DNA of 64,000 nt, from contig CAUYUJ010015849.1 of assembly GCA_963575745.1 (NCBI GenBank), positions 138,328 to 202,327 of the forward strand, given 5' to 3'. The notes beneath the pieces were generated by a model that saw only the letters and a list, made by a program, of their open reading frames with translations, searched no databases and was not told the DNA's origin. The translations under genes were made by a program, and so were the position numbers. Below are positions 1 to 11,629 of this stretch, piece by piece. Source of the stretch: Prorocentrum cordatum (Eukaryota > Sar > Dinophyceae > Prorocentrales > Prorocentraceae). The stretch's first letter is position 1, and every line of letters begins with the position of its first letter.

Positions 1-289
1 AGGAGGAGGAGGAGGAACCTCATCCTCACCCTCGCCAACAGGCGCACGCACCTTCTTCTATATACAGAAACTCCCGATCAACCGCAGAGCGGCCGGCTAG
101 TAATCATGTCTGCACGTTGCGCTGGCCTTTCCCGCATGACCTTGCGGCTCTCCTGATTTCGTTGGCCTCCACTGCATCGGTACCAAACCCCATCGTGTTT
201 AACCCGGTGCGTACCTCGTCGGTGTTCAAAATATCCTAGTAATTGTCTACCTGCTGGGGTGTATTTGCTTCCATGTTCTCGCCACCACC

Positions 290-1320
290 TCTGGTGTCGA
301 GAAAGGGTCACTTCTGCAGTGCCATGCGAGCCTGGAGCGTCTAGAGACCACGCTCGGAGACCACTCCCTGCGCACCCCCTCTAGAATCGAGAAAGTGCCA
401 CGCCTGCCATGCAATGCGAGCCTGGAGCGTATAGAGACCGCGCTGCATGACCACCCCCTGCATGCCATGCCTGCCGTGCCCTGCCAGCCTGGAGCGTATA
501 GAGACCGCGCTCAGAAAGCAGCCCCTGCGCAGCCCCTCTAGAATCGAGAAAATGCCACGCCTGCCGTGCCCTGCCAGCCTGGAGCGTATAGAAACCGCGC
601 TGAAGGACCACCCCCTGCGCACCCCCTCTGGTGTTAAGAATCTGCCATGCCTGCCGTGCCCTGCGATCCTGGAGCTTATAGAGACCGCGTTCAAGGACCA
701 CCCCCTGCTCAGCCCCTGTGGTGTCGAGAAAATGCCGCGCCTGCCACGCCCTGCGAGCCTGGAGCGTATAGAGACCGCGCTCAAGGATCACCCCCTGCGG
801 ACCTCCTCCGGTGTCGAGAAATGCCACGCCTGCCACGCCCTGCGAGCCTGGAGCGTATAGAGACCGCGCTCAAGGATCACCCCCTGCGGACCTCCTCCGG
901 TGTCGAGAAAATGCCACGCCTGCCACACCCTGCGAGATTGGAGCGTATAGAGACTGCGATCAAGCATCACCCCCTGCGGACCTCCTCCGGTGTCGAGAAA
1001 ATGCCACGCCTGCCGCGGCCTGCGAGAATATGCAGCGCCTGCCGTGCCCTGCGAGCCTGGAGCGTATAGGGACCGCGCTGAGGGACCACCCCACCCCCTG
1101 CGCACCCCCTCTGGTGTCAACCGTATGCCATGCCAGCCGTGGCCTGCGAGTCTGGAGCGCATAGAGACCGCGCTCAGAGACCAGCCCCTGCGCATTCCTT
1201 CTGGTGTCGAGAAAGTGCCATGTCTGCTGTGCTTTGGGGGCCTGGAGCGTACAGAACCCGCGTTCAGGGACCATCCCCTGCGCACCGCCTGGCGCCGAGA
1301 AGATGCCACGCCTGCCACGT
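290..1320 (+). repeat. Degenerate ~80-bp minisatellite
   Basis: About a dozen imperfect copies of a unit built on 'TGCCACGCCTGCCACGCCC', 'GCGAGCCTGGAGCGTATAG' and a C-rich stretch 'CACCCCCTGCGCACC' follow one another. All three frames stay open on both strands through much of the array, which explains the overlapping Arg/Pro/Cys-rich open frames. I regard these as non-coding. A sister array with the same 'TGTCGAG.AA.TGCCACGCCTGCCACGC' core lies at 20501-21130. Confidence 0.85.
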
Positions 1321-1680
1321 CATGCGAGTCTTGCGCGTGTGTGTTGTGTTACGTGCGCGTCCTGTGGATGTGTATGTGTTGCATGTGTGGGTATGGTGCG
1401 CATGCCATATGACCGCCTAGGTCAGCGCACGCGTCTTTTGTATGTGTATGATGTGTGTGTATGTGTGTGTGTGTGTGTGTGTGAGGTTGGTTGGTTGGCG
1501 TGTGTGCGCGGCTGTAGATGCGTGTGTAACAGATGCGTGGTCCGTATGTGTCTGTGTGTACGTGTGCTACATGTGTGCCGCATGTTTGTTGTGTGCATGT
1601 GCGCTGCGTAAACGTACTCTTTGCACATGCATGCGTTTGTGTCAGATGCGCGCGCGAGTGCAGGTGTGAAGGAGAGGGAG
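1321..1680. repeat. TG/GT-rich low-complexity tract
   Basis: The stretch is rich in TGTG dinucleotides, with a pure (TG)n run near 1455-1482 and looser TGTGTG/TGCGTG sequence to about 1680. It links the minisatellite to the next block, just as a GCTGT tract does in the second copy at 21130-21425. No gene is supported. Confidence 0.8.
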
Positions 1681-1699
1681 GAGGTGTGTGCGGTGAGCG

Positions 1700-2370
1700 C
1701 CGCGGGTGGGACGCGGGAGGGAAGAAAGCCAGAACCCACCAAACATGTGGAGAATAGAGAAAGGGCTTCACAGATGGAGGGCGGAGCGATTCCCAAATGT
1801 GTCTCTCGCCTGATCCCTGCGCGCATTCGATTTTACAATTTGCAAGAGCTTAACGGATTGAGGGAGTGATTTTCAAAATGTGGCTCTCGCCTTAGCGCCG
1901 CGCGCATTCGTGTCACACAGTTGCAAGAGTTTCACGGAGTGAGGGCGGTTTCTTTTAAACATGTGGCTCTCGCTTCAGCGCCGCGCATACTCACGCTGAA
2001 CACTTGCAACAACGTCACTGACTCTCATTGTGAACGTACCAAGAATCGAGTTTTTGAAACGATTCAGGACTGTCAGGGCGCAACAGTTTTGTTGATTCGA
2101 GGTGCTGAAGTCCCAGGGGCGGCGTTCTGGTACGATTCAGGATCGCCAAGACGTAACAGTCAGGTTAACTCGTGGCGTTGAAGTCCTGAAAATGGTGTTC
2201 TGGCACGCTTCAAGATGTTCACACGGTTGCCCCCCCCTCTCACAGCAATTCACTGTGGAAGTGGCCCTTTTGTAGGGGCCCGTGACGAAGGATCTTGGAG
2301 GGAGGGTGCATTATTTCGACATCCTTGATAAGTCTTAGGTGAGCACTGGTTTTCCTCCTCCTCCTCCTCC
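1700..2370 (+). repeat. Composite repeat tail, copy 1
   Basis: Begins with 'GGTGGGACGCGGGAGGGAAGAAA', then about three 80-bp units carrying 'AAAATGTGGCTCTCGC' (near 1790, 1873 and 1954). A less repetitive segment follows ('GATTCAGGACTGTCAGGGCG', 'TTGTAGGGGCC', 'CTTGGAGGGAG') and it ends in a TCC tract. The same order of blocks recurs at 21430-22740, so the two are diverged copies of one composite repeat. Confidence 0.75.
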
Positions 2371-4880
2371 TGATCTTCCCCGCCACCCTCCCCCAAAGGT
2401 TCCCCAAAAGGTTTCCACACCGGCTGGGGGAACACATTGTCAGATAGCTTGACAGAGCTTTGGCCGCAACGCTCAGACACATGGGTGATTCCACACGGCA
2501 GGGGGCGGCGGTGATTCGCCGTAAGCATCTTCGATCGGAATTCGACAGGGACTTGGTGACAGAGGGTCTCACGAGCTTCTTTGTTTCGTGGACCCCAAAC
2601 TGCGATGCTGAGTTTGAACTCGCCTCCGACGTCGCAAGCAGTGGCAAGAGATCAAACTCACGAGCTGACCCAGAGTTGCACGTTTCCTACACAGAATCAG
2701 ATGGGGGATGCAGTTCTCATGTTTAGCCCCTCCCAGGGCGTTCCGCCAGATGGCTCTGATATGTCTGACCCTCCACCCGCAGCGGGTTGACGTCGACCGA
2801 GCAGTGGCTCGCGCCGTGCCGCGCGAGCCCCGGCGCGCGCCAACGTGGAACACCGGGCCCGCGCGTCCTTTGCGGCGCCCGGAGGCCAGCTCCACATCAG
2901 GGGCCCTTTCCGAGGAGCCTTCGGAGGTTTGGCCTCCTTCCTCCTCCTTTCTACTGCCTCGCCATCTGTCTTGGCCCTGCAGCCTCGCATAGGTCCACAG
3001 ACCTCCCTGGCGGATCCCGCAGATGGCGCAGGAACAGCGCAGGACCGCCCCAGGGCGGCCCCAAGGCCCAAGACAGCCAAAGATAGCCTTTCTTCTCCCT
3101 TCATTTCCTTGTTTAGTACATATATAAATGGTCTCGCGAGCCTGATTGGTATGCATCGGGTACACCCCGTGTCGCGCCTGCGTGCGACGACGACGACCAC
3201 CCCCATCCCCCTTCCTCGTCCTCCCCAGGACGCAGTCAGACACTGCAGGCCCTCTACGACTGCTGAGAAGGGGAGGGGCGCCGAAGGCAGCGACCGCCGC
3301 CGAGGCTTGGCCGCGCCAGAAGTCGGGGAGGTGGAGGCGCTAGCCGCCGCCTGGCAGGCTGGGCGGGTGGAGGACAGGAGGATGAGAGGAGAATAACAGA
3401 ACGACGGGGAAGAGTGCTCCTCCTTCTCGCTCCTTCCCTCTCTCTTCCCTGCCCACCGCTCCCTAGCCCTCTTACTCGTCATCCTCCTTCTCCCCCACTT
3501 CCTTCTCCCTTTCGGCCCCCTTGGAAAGCAGCGGACGGGGCTCGCGCCCGCGAGGGAAGATCTGGCGTCGAACGAACGGGAGAGAACGCAGGCGGGGGAC
3601 TGGGGAGGACGACAATGTGGATGGTTGAATGCGCTAATCGGCGTGAGCCTTCCATCGTTGTGCAGGGGCCATGCCAGTCTTCCCTGCACCGTATCAACTC
3701 TGACGGATGATCCCCGAAGGATATCCGATGGTGATGTTGATGACGATGACAATGGCGATGAGGAGGAAGACACGATTGGCACCGCCGCGCGGAGCACCAG
3801 CGAACACACAACAACATGCTGCGCATCCAGCGGCTGCTCACACATCCAACGACAAGAGATCGCGGCACAGAGCAGAGACGTGGAGCAACGCTCGCCGCAG
3901 AGCGAGGAGCAGCACAACGACGCGGCGCGGCTGAAAGCACGACTGCGAGAAGAGTAGACAGCGGAGCAGCGGGCGAGCTCCGAGAGGGAGGAGACACAAC
4001 TGGCGAAAGGCAGGCACAGCTGCAGGGAGACCACAAATGACTGGCTCATGCGTACGCGGCTGGTGCATCAGGCATCTGGCATGCAACGATGCCGAGAGCA
4101 ATAGCTCCGCCCGCCGGGCCTTGCGTTCACACATAATGTGCCAGTGTTTTCGCATGATGTCGGTCGTGATGATGATGGTGGTGAGTGATGGCGACGATGA
4201 TGACGCGCTCATTGGACGCGGCTAGCAGTGCTGGGGGCGCGCGGACATGAGGGCGAGGAGTGAAGGATGGATGGATGGATGGGGGAGGGGAGGAATGGAA
4301 GGGCTGGGACGTCGGACGCAGTGTAGTCGTAGATTGCATACAAGAGCGCGCGGTTTGCGCGCACTGAGGTTCTGGCGCAGACGAGGGAGCTGCCACATCA
4401 AACCTTACTCATGCCACGGTGCCTCATGGGGTTGGCGTCTGTCTGCGCTAGCTGTGCGCCATCGGTTTGTTCCAATCCACTGCCTTACCTCATCCATCAA
4501 CATCCGACTCTTGACCCCTCCTCATGCTCATCACATCGTCTGGTTTGACCCGCCTGCCCTAGCTTGTCCTTATTTGCTTCTCTCGCCGTCCTCCTCCTCC
4601 TCCTCCTCCTCTTGCTGCTGCGGACCTCCATGCTGCCAACTCGCTACGTGGTTATGTTCTGCCCCTGTCAGCCACGGCCGTGGTTCGTCAGTCTGCACTC
4701 CTGATATATACCTCCCGCGCCTCGCTCATGGCACCTGCTCCCGAAGCGGGCGATCAGGGAAATTGATCGAAGGCACTTCCCTCATCCCACTCACACCCCT
4801 ACTCCCGCCACCACCCTTGTTCTGACTCCATTTGCCCTCCCGGCCTTCTCGCTTTTCCTCCCTCTCCGCCTCGTCCTCAT
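2371..4880. other. No supported gene; GC-rich DNA
   Basis: Long open frames exist here on both strands (for example 2697-4049 on the minus strand). They are rich in Arg, Ser and Pro, overlap one another and show no domain, splice-phase continuity or motif. There are short TCC tracts and small GAT-type runs near 3730-3770 and 4160-4200. I see no supported feature. Confidence 0.6.
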
Positions 4881-4888
4881 CCTCCGTA

Positions 4889-4960
4889 TCAGAGTGAGGG
4901 GGCCGAACGGTCATTCATTGTCCCTGTGCGCGTGGGTGAAGTATGATTCCGCTGCGCGGA
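4889..4960 (+). repeat. Dispersed 'CGGTCATTCACTGTCCC' repeat, copy 1
   Basis: Contains 'GGCCGAACGGTCATTCATTG' followed by 'GCGTGGGTGAAGTATGA' and 'GCTGCGCGGATTCT'. Related stretches occur at 5878-5945 and, twice in succession, at 6645-6755, where they flank the CGACCCACC minisatellites. This suggests one composite repeat family. Confidence 0.6.
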
Positions 4961-5122
4961 TTCTCGCTGTTGCGTTGCGTTGCGTTGTTTGGGTGCTGTG
5001 TTGATTCCCCACTTTCGATGCCCATTGTTCGTTTTCAATTGAGGTGCCCCTCATGGAACTCGCGCCCTTTCCCCGCGCAACTATTGCACTTAGAGGTTCT
5101 TACTTCTGTTCCATGGAGTTGG

Positions 5123-5400
5123 GTCGGTGTGTCGGTCTGGCGGCTATCTAGCCGTCGTCGCCGCCCCGTCGCCACCTCGTCGCCGCCCGTCGTCTAGGTC
5201 TGTGTGTCGGTCAGGCGGCTATGTAGCCGGCGTCGCCGCCCCGTCGCCGCCTCGTCGCCGCCCGTCGCCTGGGCACGTCTGCCTGTCAGGCGGCTGTGTC
5301 CGCCATCGCCGCCCTGGTCGCCGCCCGTCGTCTGGGCCTGTCTGCGGGTCTGGCGGCTATGTTGCCGCTGTCGCCGCCCGGTCGCCGCCCAGCCGCCGCC
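5123..5400 (+). repeat. ~75-bp CGCCGTCGCC minisatellite
   Basis: Three to four imperfect copies of a unit with 'TGTCGGTC.GGCGGCTAT.T' followed by runs of CGCCGCC/CGTCGCC. Protein-like translations (VCRSGGYVA repeats) are simple by-products of the tandem repeat. Confidence 0.75.
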
Positions 5401-5877
5401 TTGATTTGTATCGTAGAAGTAATGTCTTATATCCCCCCCTGGGGTTAACGCGTCGCCTTTTTCCGTGTTTTGCCTGAATGATACTACAAATCATGAGTTC
5501 ATATTATCCCAAGCAGTCCACTTGTCGACCGTTGCCTCCTCCCTTTCCAAAAATTTCATGCGGAACATATTCGTTGATCAAATGTACACGTTCCACGAAT
5601 CCGTATCAAATAAAATCATGCGGGCCACATGCGCGCGGCCGTTGCGCGAGCATGTCAACACTTGTCCAAACCAAACGCATATGCATCAATTCTAAAAAAA
5701 TAATTTGGCAAAATCGCACAGGTCATACTATACTTCTTCACTGCGCAAATACATACACCCATACATCTATGTATACACATACATATACATATTCCCATCC
5801 GTATACATACACAAACATGGAGAACCATACATAGATACACTCATATACATCGATATGTCAACATCTATATCAAAATG

Positions 5878-5945
5878 GGGGGATCGAACGGTCATTCACT
5901 GTCCCTGGGTGCGTGTTTGAACTGGGGAGCCATGGCGACGATTAT
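5878..5945 (+). repeat. Dispersed 'CGGTCATTCACTGTCCC' repeat, copy 2
   Basis: Carries 'GGGGGATCGAACGGTCATTC' then 'ACTGTCCCTGGGTGCGTG', closely matching the copies at 4889 and 6645-6755. It sits directly before the CGACCCACC array. Confidence 0.65.
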
Positions 5946-5983
5946 GTTTGTTGTTTTGTTGCGTCGTCCCCACCGAAACCATG

Positions 5984-6640
5984 CCGCGACCCACCCGCGA
6001 CCCACCCGCGATCCACCCATCGACCCACCCGCGACCCACCCGCGACCCACCCCGCGACCCACCCACGACCCACCCACGACCCACCCGCGAAAAACTCGCA
6101 ACCCACCCGCGACCCACCCGCGGCCCACCCGCCCACGACCCACCCACCCACAACACACCCCGTGACCCACCCGCGACCCACCCGCGACCCACCTGCGCCC
6201 CACCCGCGACCCACCCGCGACCCACCCCGCGACCCACCCCCGACCCACCCGCGACCGACCCACTTCGCGACCCACATGCGACCCACCTGCGACCCACCCC
6301 GCGACCCACGCCATGTCGATTCTATAACAGCACAAAAAAACTGCGCATGCGGCGGGTTTCGCTGCATTGATTTAGGGGAATGCCACCACTTCGCGACCCA
6401 TCACTTGCGACCCGCCCGCGACCCACCCCGCGACCGGCCCGCGACACACCCCGCGGCTTACACCACGTCGATTCTATCACAGCCAGAAAAGAGTCGGCGC
6501 CTGCACCGGGGTTTGTTGCTTTGGTTTACGGGAGCGCCACCGCCGCGCGACCCGACCGACGACCCACTCGCGACCCGCCCCGCGACCCATCCGCGACCCA
6601 CCCGCGACCCACCTGCGACTCACCCGCGACCCACGCCGCG
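5984..6640 (+). repeat. CGACCCACCCG minisatellite
   Basis: A 10-12-bp unit (CGACCCACCCG and variants) is repeated dozens of times, interrupted near 6310-6395 and 6465-6545 by short related single-copy stretches ('CGTCGATTCTAT.ACAGC'). A second, shorter array of the same unit is at 6780-6905. All frames are open because the unit lacks stops; not coding. Confidence 0.9.
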
Positions 6641-6644
6641 TCAG

Positions 6645-6905
6645 TGACGGGGCCGGACGGGCATTCACTGTCCCCGAGGGCGTGGCTGAAGTAGGGCTCC
6701 GTTCACTGTCCCTGGGTGCGTGGCCGAAGTGGGACTGCGCGGCGCGGATTCTGTTTGTTCTTGCGCTGCTGTTGTCGTCGCCCCCCCGCGACCCAGACCG
6801 AGACCGCGACCCGCCCCCGCGACCCGCCCGCGACCCACCTCGCGACCCAGCCCGCGACCCACTCGCGACCCACCTCGCGACCCACCTCGCGACCCACCCA
6901 CTTCA
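6645..6905 (+). repeat. Dispersed repeat (two copies) plus second CGACCCACC array
   Basis: Two adjacent copies of the 'ATTCACTGTCCC' repeat (6660-6755) are followed by a further CGACCCGCCC/CGACCCACC array. The order dispersed repeat then array repeats the arrangement at 5878-6640, so the pair behaves as one unit. Confidence 0.65.
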
Positions 6906-7163
6906 ACGAAAAGATTGGCTCCTGCGGCGGGCACGTTGTATGATTTGAGGGCAATGCGCCTGCAGCGGGCTTCTGCGCCTCGTGGACTGCCGCCGCCCCC
7001 GCCGCCCCCCCACGCGGTGCTACAAATGCAGACTTTTGCTCGCGCGTACTTTCTGAATCCTCCCAGCACCAATGGTCTTTCTTACATTCCTTTAGCGTGG
7101 CCGCGAGGACAACTTGCGCGCGCGCGTCGAACTCATACAACTGCGCTCGCGCACTGGCCAGGT

Positions 7164-7640
7164 CCACGACGACCCGTCAAATGACACCATGGGTGCCATG
7201 CGCGCGTCTGCCGCGCACGGGCGCGTTGAAATCCCCCCGCAATCTCCGCCGCCGACGCGTGAACGCCATCATCGTCATCGGCGCGATCAGCATCGGCGCC
7301 CTCGTTGGCCTCGCCGCCGTAATCGTCGTCATTGTCACCCTCGCCGCTGCAATCATCGCGCTCGTCTGTGTCGACGTTGCCAAGATACGGCGCCCACCCG
7401 AGTCGTCGACTCGCGCTGAAGTGCCCGCGCGCCAGCACGGCCGCGTCGGTCGCGCGAAACAACCTGGCCGCTATGCGCGCGAACTTGCGCACGCTAGCGC
7501 GGCACTTGTTCTGCAAACCGAACTGCGGGTGGGTGAGCGAGGCGATTGCGCGAGCAGTGAAGTTGTCATCTTGAAGTTCAGCATAATGAAATTCATCAAC
7601 ATACAACGTGCGAATCTACCCCCGTCCCCCACTCCCCTGG
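7164..7640 (+). repeat. 0.5-kb dispersed repeat, copy 1
   Basis: Starts near 'ACCCGTCAAATGACACCATG', includes 'CGCCGACGCGTGAACGCCAT', GTCGTC-type triplets and 'GTCGACGTTGCCAAGATACG', and ends with 'GCGGGTGGGTGAGCGAGG' and a C-rich tail. Copies with the same order lie at 8045-8590 and 29065-29610, with a tail-only copy at 31375-31500. After each tail comes a second shared element beginning near 'CCATCC.AAATATGAA' (7675-7735). Not coding; frames are open through GTC triplets. Confidence 0.75.
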
Positions 7641-8044
7641 GATGACCGCGTCGACTGTTTCGAACCGGTCGTCCCATATGGTTCTGCGCACTCGCCCATC
7701 CGAAATATGAACGCAGACTATCCCAGGCAGTCCCATCATCGCCGCGCCCCCCACCCCACCCCACCATCCTCTGCAACAACGATGAGGACCTCGCGCGAGC
7801 CGGAATCTTTCAGAAACCTTCTGCGTCGCAGCAATTTCAACGCCGAGCGCCCCAATAATACATGGAGGACGCGTGGTTGTGCCACGTGACTTTGCAGACA
7901 GGTCTGCGTGCGCGTTCTGTTGAAGTCCAAAGCAAACCACTGGCTTTTCAACGTCGTCATCGCTGTCCACCGAACGTGCCTCTCGCGCACGCAAATGGAA
8001 ATCGTCCGAACGCCCGCGCACGCGTGCTGGGGCCCCTGCTGGGG

Positions 8045-8590
8045 GGCGGGGGGTGGGGCGCGATCCCTGTCAAATAACACCGCGCGGGCCACTCGCGCCC
8101 GTAGGCCGCGCGCGCATGTCGAAATCCTCTCTTGCAGCCGTCATCGCCGACGCGTGGGCGCCATCGTCATCGGTGCGACCGGCATCAGAAGCCGTCGGTG
8201 GCCAGGCCGTCGTCGTCGTCATCGTCGTCGCAACCATCGACGGGGCGATCGTCGCATCTGCTGCTGTCGACGTTGCCGCGATGCCGCGCCCGCGCGAGTC
8301 ACCGACTCGCGCACGTACCCGCGCGCCAGCGCGGCCTGCGAGACGCGCCGGGAAGTGCCCAGCGGCCAGCGCCGCCGCGGCCGCATCGGTCGCGCCAGGC
8401 CAGCCAGCCGCGAGCGCGCGCGCGGCCGCGCGGCCGCAGCGACGCGCCAGCCAGCGCTGGGCAGTCACCGCCATCGCCACCGCGTGCAAGTTGCGGGCGG
8501 GTGGGATAATTGCGCGAGCAACAAGTTTGACGACACATTGCGAACAAAAACAAATTCTCCGAGAAAACAATGAGGATCTACCACCACCCA
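8045..8590 (+). repeat. 0.5-kb dispersed repeat, copy 2
   Basis: Shows the family's full order: 'CCCTGTCAAATAACACCGCG', 'GCGCGCGCATGTCGAAATCC', 'CGCCGACGCG', GTC triplets, 'GTTGCGGGCGGGTGGGATAA', then 'CAAATTCTCCGAGAAAA' and a CCACCACCC tail. It matches the copy at 29065-29610 most closely at its start. Confidence 0.75.
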
Positions 8591-8599
8591 CCCGCGAAT

Positions 8600-10235
8600 C
8601 TTTCGGCGGGCCCGCCCGGGAGATCTCGATGCACGGCGCCCGCGCGAGCCGCTCGGACCCTGCCTCCGAGGCCGTCAGCGGAGCTCCACAGGCGTGTACC
8701 GACAGGGGTGCGGCAGCGCCATGCTGACCCTGCCGTTGGGGCCTTCGGTGGAGGTGCCTATGGGGCCGCGGAGCGCGTGAGGCGCGCGCCGAAATCGGCG
8801 CGGCGGCGCCGCGCGGGCCCTGCCACTGGGGTTTTCGGTTGAGCTCTATGGGGCCAAGAAGCGTGTGAGGGATGTGTAGAAATGACCACGGTGGCGCCAT
8901 GCGGATCCTGCCACTGGGGCCTTCGGAGGAGCTCCCTATGGGGCCACGGAACACGAGAGGGGTGCGCCGAAATGGGCATGGGAAGGATGAGTCGGGAACG
9001 GGACTTCCTTTTCCCCCACATCAACTGGCTGGCGATATTTTGAGTGGTTCCACGGAGCGTTCAGAGCAACAGCGTCCTATGTAGACTCCACACACGATCG
9101 CGCTCCTGTGTCACATCATATTCGTTCTTGGGTGGGCCCGTTGACATTATCACATGTTGCAAATTTGTTTGGTACACCCATGGGATGTATTATATGTTTG
9201 GGGAATTGGCGGTCGTCATGGAGTCTCTTTCCGGGCCCAAAGAATTCGTCGACTGACCCGAAACATCCTAGGGTCCATGTCCAGAGCCTGGGGACCCCGC
9301 CCAACAGCCCTTGTAACCCCATGAGTGGAAGTGGGGTACAGATCGCATTGCTGGATCCCTCCGTCTACTCTGGAGCAGTCAAACAGTGCACCAAAGCTTG
9401 GCGCCGTGCACCTTGCTCATCACAGTTTCGAAACAAAGGGGAAGGAGCGTACAAACGGGCAGAAGGTCGCGTCACGATGCGGCAACGCACTGCGCTCAAA
9501 TTTGGCAGCGCAACGGCAGCTACGCTAATTTCCGAAACCAGTCTAGACAGCATTAACCAAAGAAGCCACACGGCAAAGCTCGGATTCCTTTCGATATGCG
9601 GGATGCACGCTTGGACGGGCGATCGGCGACAGAACCCTTGTCCTTTTGTTCGCCTCGCCTTCCCCATCTCTTGTCCGCTCCTCTTTTGGCAGTCAACATG
9701 TTCTCACTTGTATGACAAACATTACGCATTCCTCTTCGTCTTGTTCCTCCTTCGCCTTCCCGTGTCCCTCTTCATGCTGATGCCCGTGTTCCGAATGCCC
9801 CTTCTTAACCGCCTCTGCCTCCTCTTCATCGCCCTCCTTCCTCCCTCTTCCCAGGCTTTCCCCTGCTCGTTCCCTATCCTCTTTCTTCTTCTTGTCCTCC
9901 CTCTTCGGGCTGTCACGGGGCGCTCTGGGGGCTGCCTTCGTGCCCCCTTCGTGACCAACCAGGCCTTCTCAGGAGCCTCATGGGACCGTTTCGGAGGCCG
10001 CCTGGGCCGTTTTGTACCGTGGGGACGGTCGCGGCCACCGCCACAACGCAGCATGGCCCGTGGGGCTCCGCCTCGCACGGCCTCGCGTTCCTGCGCGTGC
10101 ACCGTCCTCGTCGTCGTCGTCCTCCTCCTCCTCCTGCTCCTCCTTTCGGGTCCGAGCGGCCTCCATACTCGGGGCGCGCACGGGCGTTTCGAGCGCCAGC
10201 TTCGGAATGGCCTCGGGCTCAAGACACATAGGGAG
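8600..10235. other. No supported gene
   Basis: From about 8690 to 8970 a loose ~90-bp unit ('CTATGGGGCC..GGA.C.CG', 'CCACTGGGGCCTTCGG') repeats three times. The remainder to 10235 looks unique. A long plus-strand frame (9108-10679) runs through it without recognisable domains until it enters PPR-like sequence. Confidence 0.5.
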
Positions 10236-10239
10236 GCGC

Positions 10240-11150
10240 GGCGCCCAACCTCATCAGCTACAGTGCTGAGATCAGACTCGCGCGATGCCGACAGCAGGAA
10301 TGCCCTTCCCCGTTTCATATTCGCTCTTTCCCAAGCAGCGCCAGTCACATTGGGGCTGGCCCACCAGTGCAGGACCATTTCGCGCGACTATTGCGGCGAG
10401 AACGGGCGAGACAACGGCATCAGCTGCAGACCTGACACCAGCTCGTGCGGGAGACGGGGTACAAGAGCAACAATCATCAACTACAACGCTGGGACAGGCT
10501 CATGCAAGAAGGCAGGCCAGCGAGAGCCACCCGTCAGCTACAACGCTGCGAGCGGCTTATGCACAATGGCAGGCAATGGTGCTGGCATATTGTGGGCACC
10601 GCACCCAGCCGTCCTCCGCTGCAGTGCTGGAGTGGGCGCCGGCGAAAAAGGCCAACAATGGCAGCACCTGGCACTGTGAAAAAGACGTACGGGGGGGCGG
10701 ACGCCCAGCTGCAGAGCGGGGAGCAACTCGCGTGAGAAAACGGACGCGGGAGAAGGCCTTTAGGTACAATAACTGAAGCAGCTCTTGCGAAAGGGCGTGT
10801 AGCGGCAGTATCTGGCACTGTGAAGTCGGAGGGAAGGGAAGGTCATCAGCTGCAATGCCGGAATCACCTCTTATGAGACGGTGTGCAGAGGCAGAAACTG
10901 GCACCGTTAGAAGGACTCAGCAGAAGGTCATCAGCTACAACGTGGGGGTCAGCTCTTGTGAGAAGCGCAGTGGCAACATCTAGGACTGTGAGAAGGCGAC
11001 CACGGGAGCAGCACACCAGCCACACTGCGGGGATCAGTTCGTGCGAGAAGGCGGACGCAGAGGCCATCATTTACAATGTCAGGATTTGCTCGTGCGCGAA
11101 ATGGCAAAGGGTGCGAAGGCTTGCAAGACAGCCCAAGAGGATATATGGCA
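10240..11150 (+). pseudogene. Decayed pentatricopeptide-repeat (PPR) gene
   Basis: At least nine PPR-like segments can be read on the plus strand but in changing frames. Examples are ISYSAEI (10250), IINYNAGTGSCKKAGQ (10471), VSYNAASGLCTMAGN (10531), CSAGVGAGEKGQQWQ (about 10615), VISCNAGITSYE (10840), VISYNVGVSSCEK (10925), HTAGISSCEKAD (11020) and AIIYNVRICSCAKWQR (11066). Dinoflagellate PPR proteins typically repeat '.SYNAGISACEKG.QWQRAL' every 35 residues. PPR proteins bind organellar RNA for editing, processing or translation. Here spacing varies (about 60-105 bp), stops and frameshifts separate units, and no continuous frame spans them, so it is a relic rather than a working gene. The repeat motif itself is clear; which PPR gene it came from is not. 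Confidence 0.75.
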
Positions 11151-11454
11151 GGGAGGCCATATACGCTCATGCGAGAGGGCGCAGGTAGTTGGGCACCCAC
11201 CTCGAGCAGCCTCGGCGTAATCAGGGGCAGCCTTCCATTGCCACCTGTATTCGACTTTCGAATATCTGGAGATTTGCCCTGTAGAATCTTGTAAAATCCT
11301 CCTCCTCGTCCTCCGTCTTCTTCGCTGCTCCTGCTCCCTCTCGTCAATCATCATCCTCGCAACCTGCTCCCCCAGCTGCTCCTCCTACTCCACCTCGATC
11401 TTTTGCTTCTGCTCGTTCTCCTTCCCCTCGTCGGGGCCTCCCGCAAGGTCGGCA

Positions 11455-11625
11455 TGGGCTCCCCCGGTAAGCCGGCAGGGCTGCCGCGTCGCGCGCGCGC
11501 CAGCAGGGCCTCCGGCAAGCCGGCAGGGCTGCCGCGTCGCGAACGCGCCGCTGGGGCCTCCGGCAGACCTGCAGGGCTGCCACGTCGCGAGCGCGCCGGC
11601 AGGGCCTCCGGCAAGCTCCGCTCAC
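11455..11625 (+). repeat. 57-bp minisatellite
   Basis: Three copies of a 57-bp unit with 'GGGCTGCC.CGTCGCG.GCG' and 'GGGCCTCCGGCA' stand in tandem. The unit length is a multiple of three, so every frame stays open across it; no independent sign of coding. Confidence 0.8.
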
Positions 11626-11629
11626 TCAC

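Noticed and set aside
290-1320. Possible CRISPR-like array of evenly spaced repeats
   Set aside because: Whole units are repeated without unique spacers, and the organism is eukaryotic; an ordinary minisatellite.
2697-4049. 450-codon minus-strand open frame
   Set aside because: Ser/Arg/Pro/Leu-rich, overlapped by other open frames in GC-rich DNA, no motif and no splice-phase support.
9108-10679. Long plus-strand open frame (523 codons)
   Set aside because: No domain or codon bias in the first two thirds; only the last part, from about 10245, is meaningful, and that is PPR-repeat debris which shifts frame.
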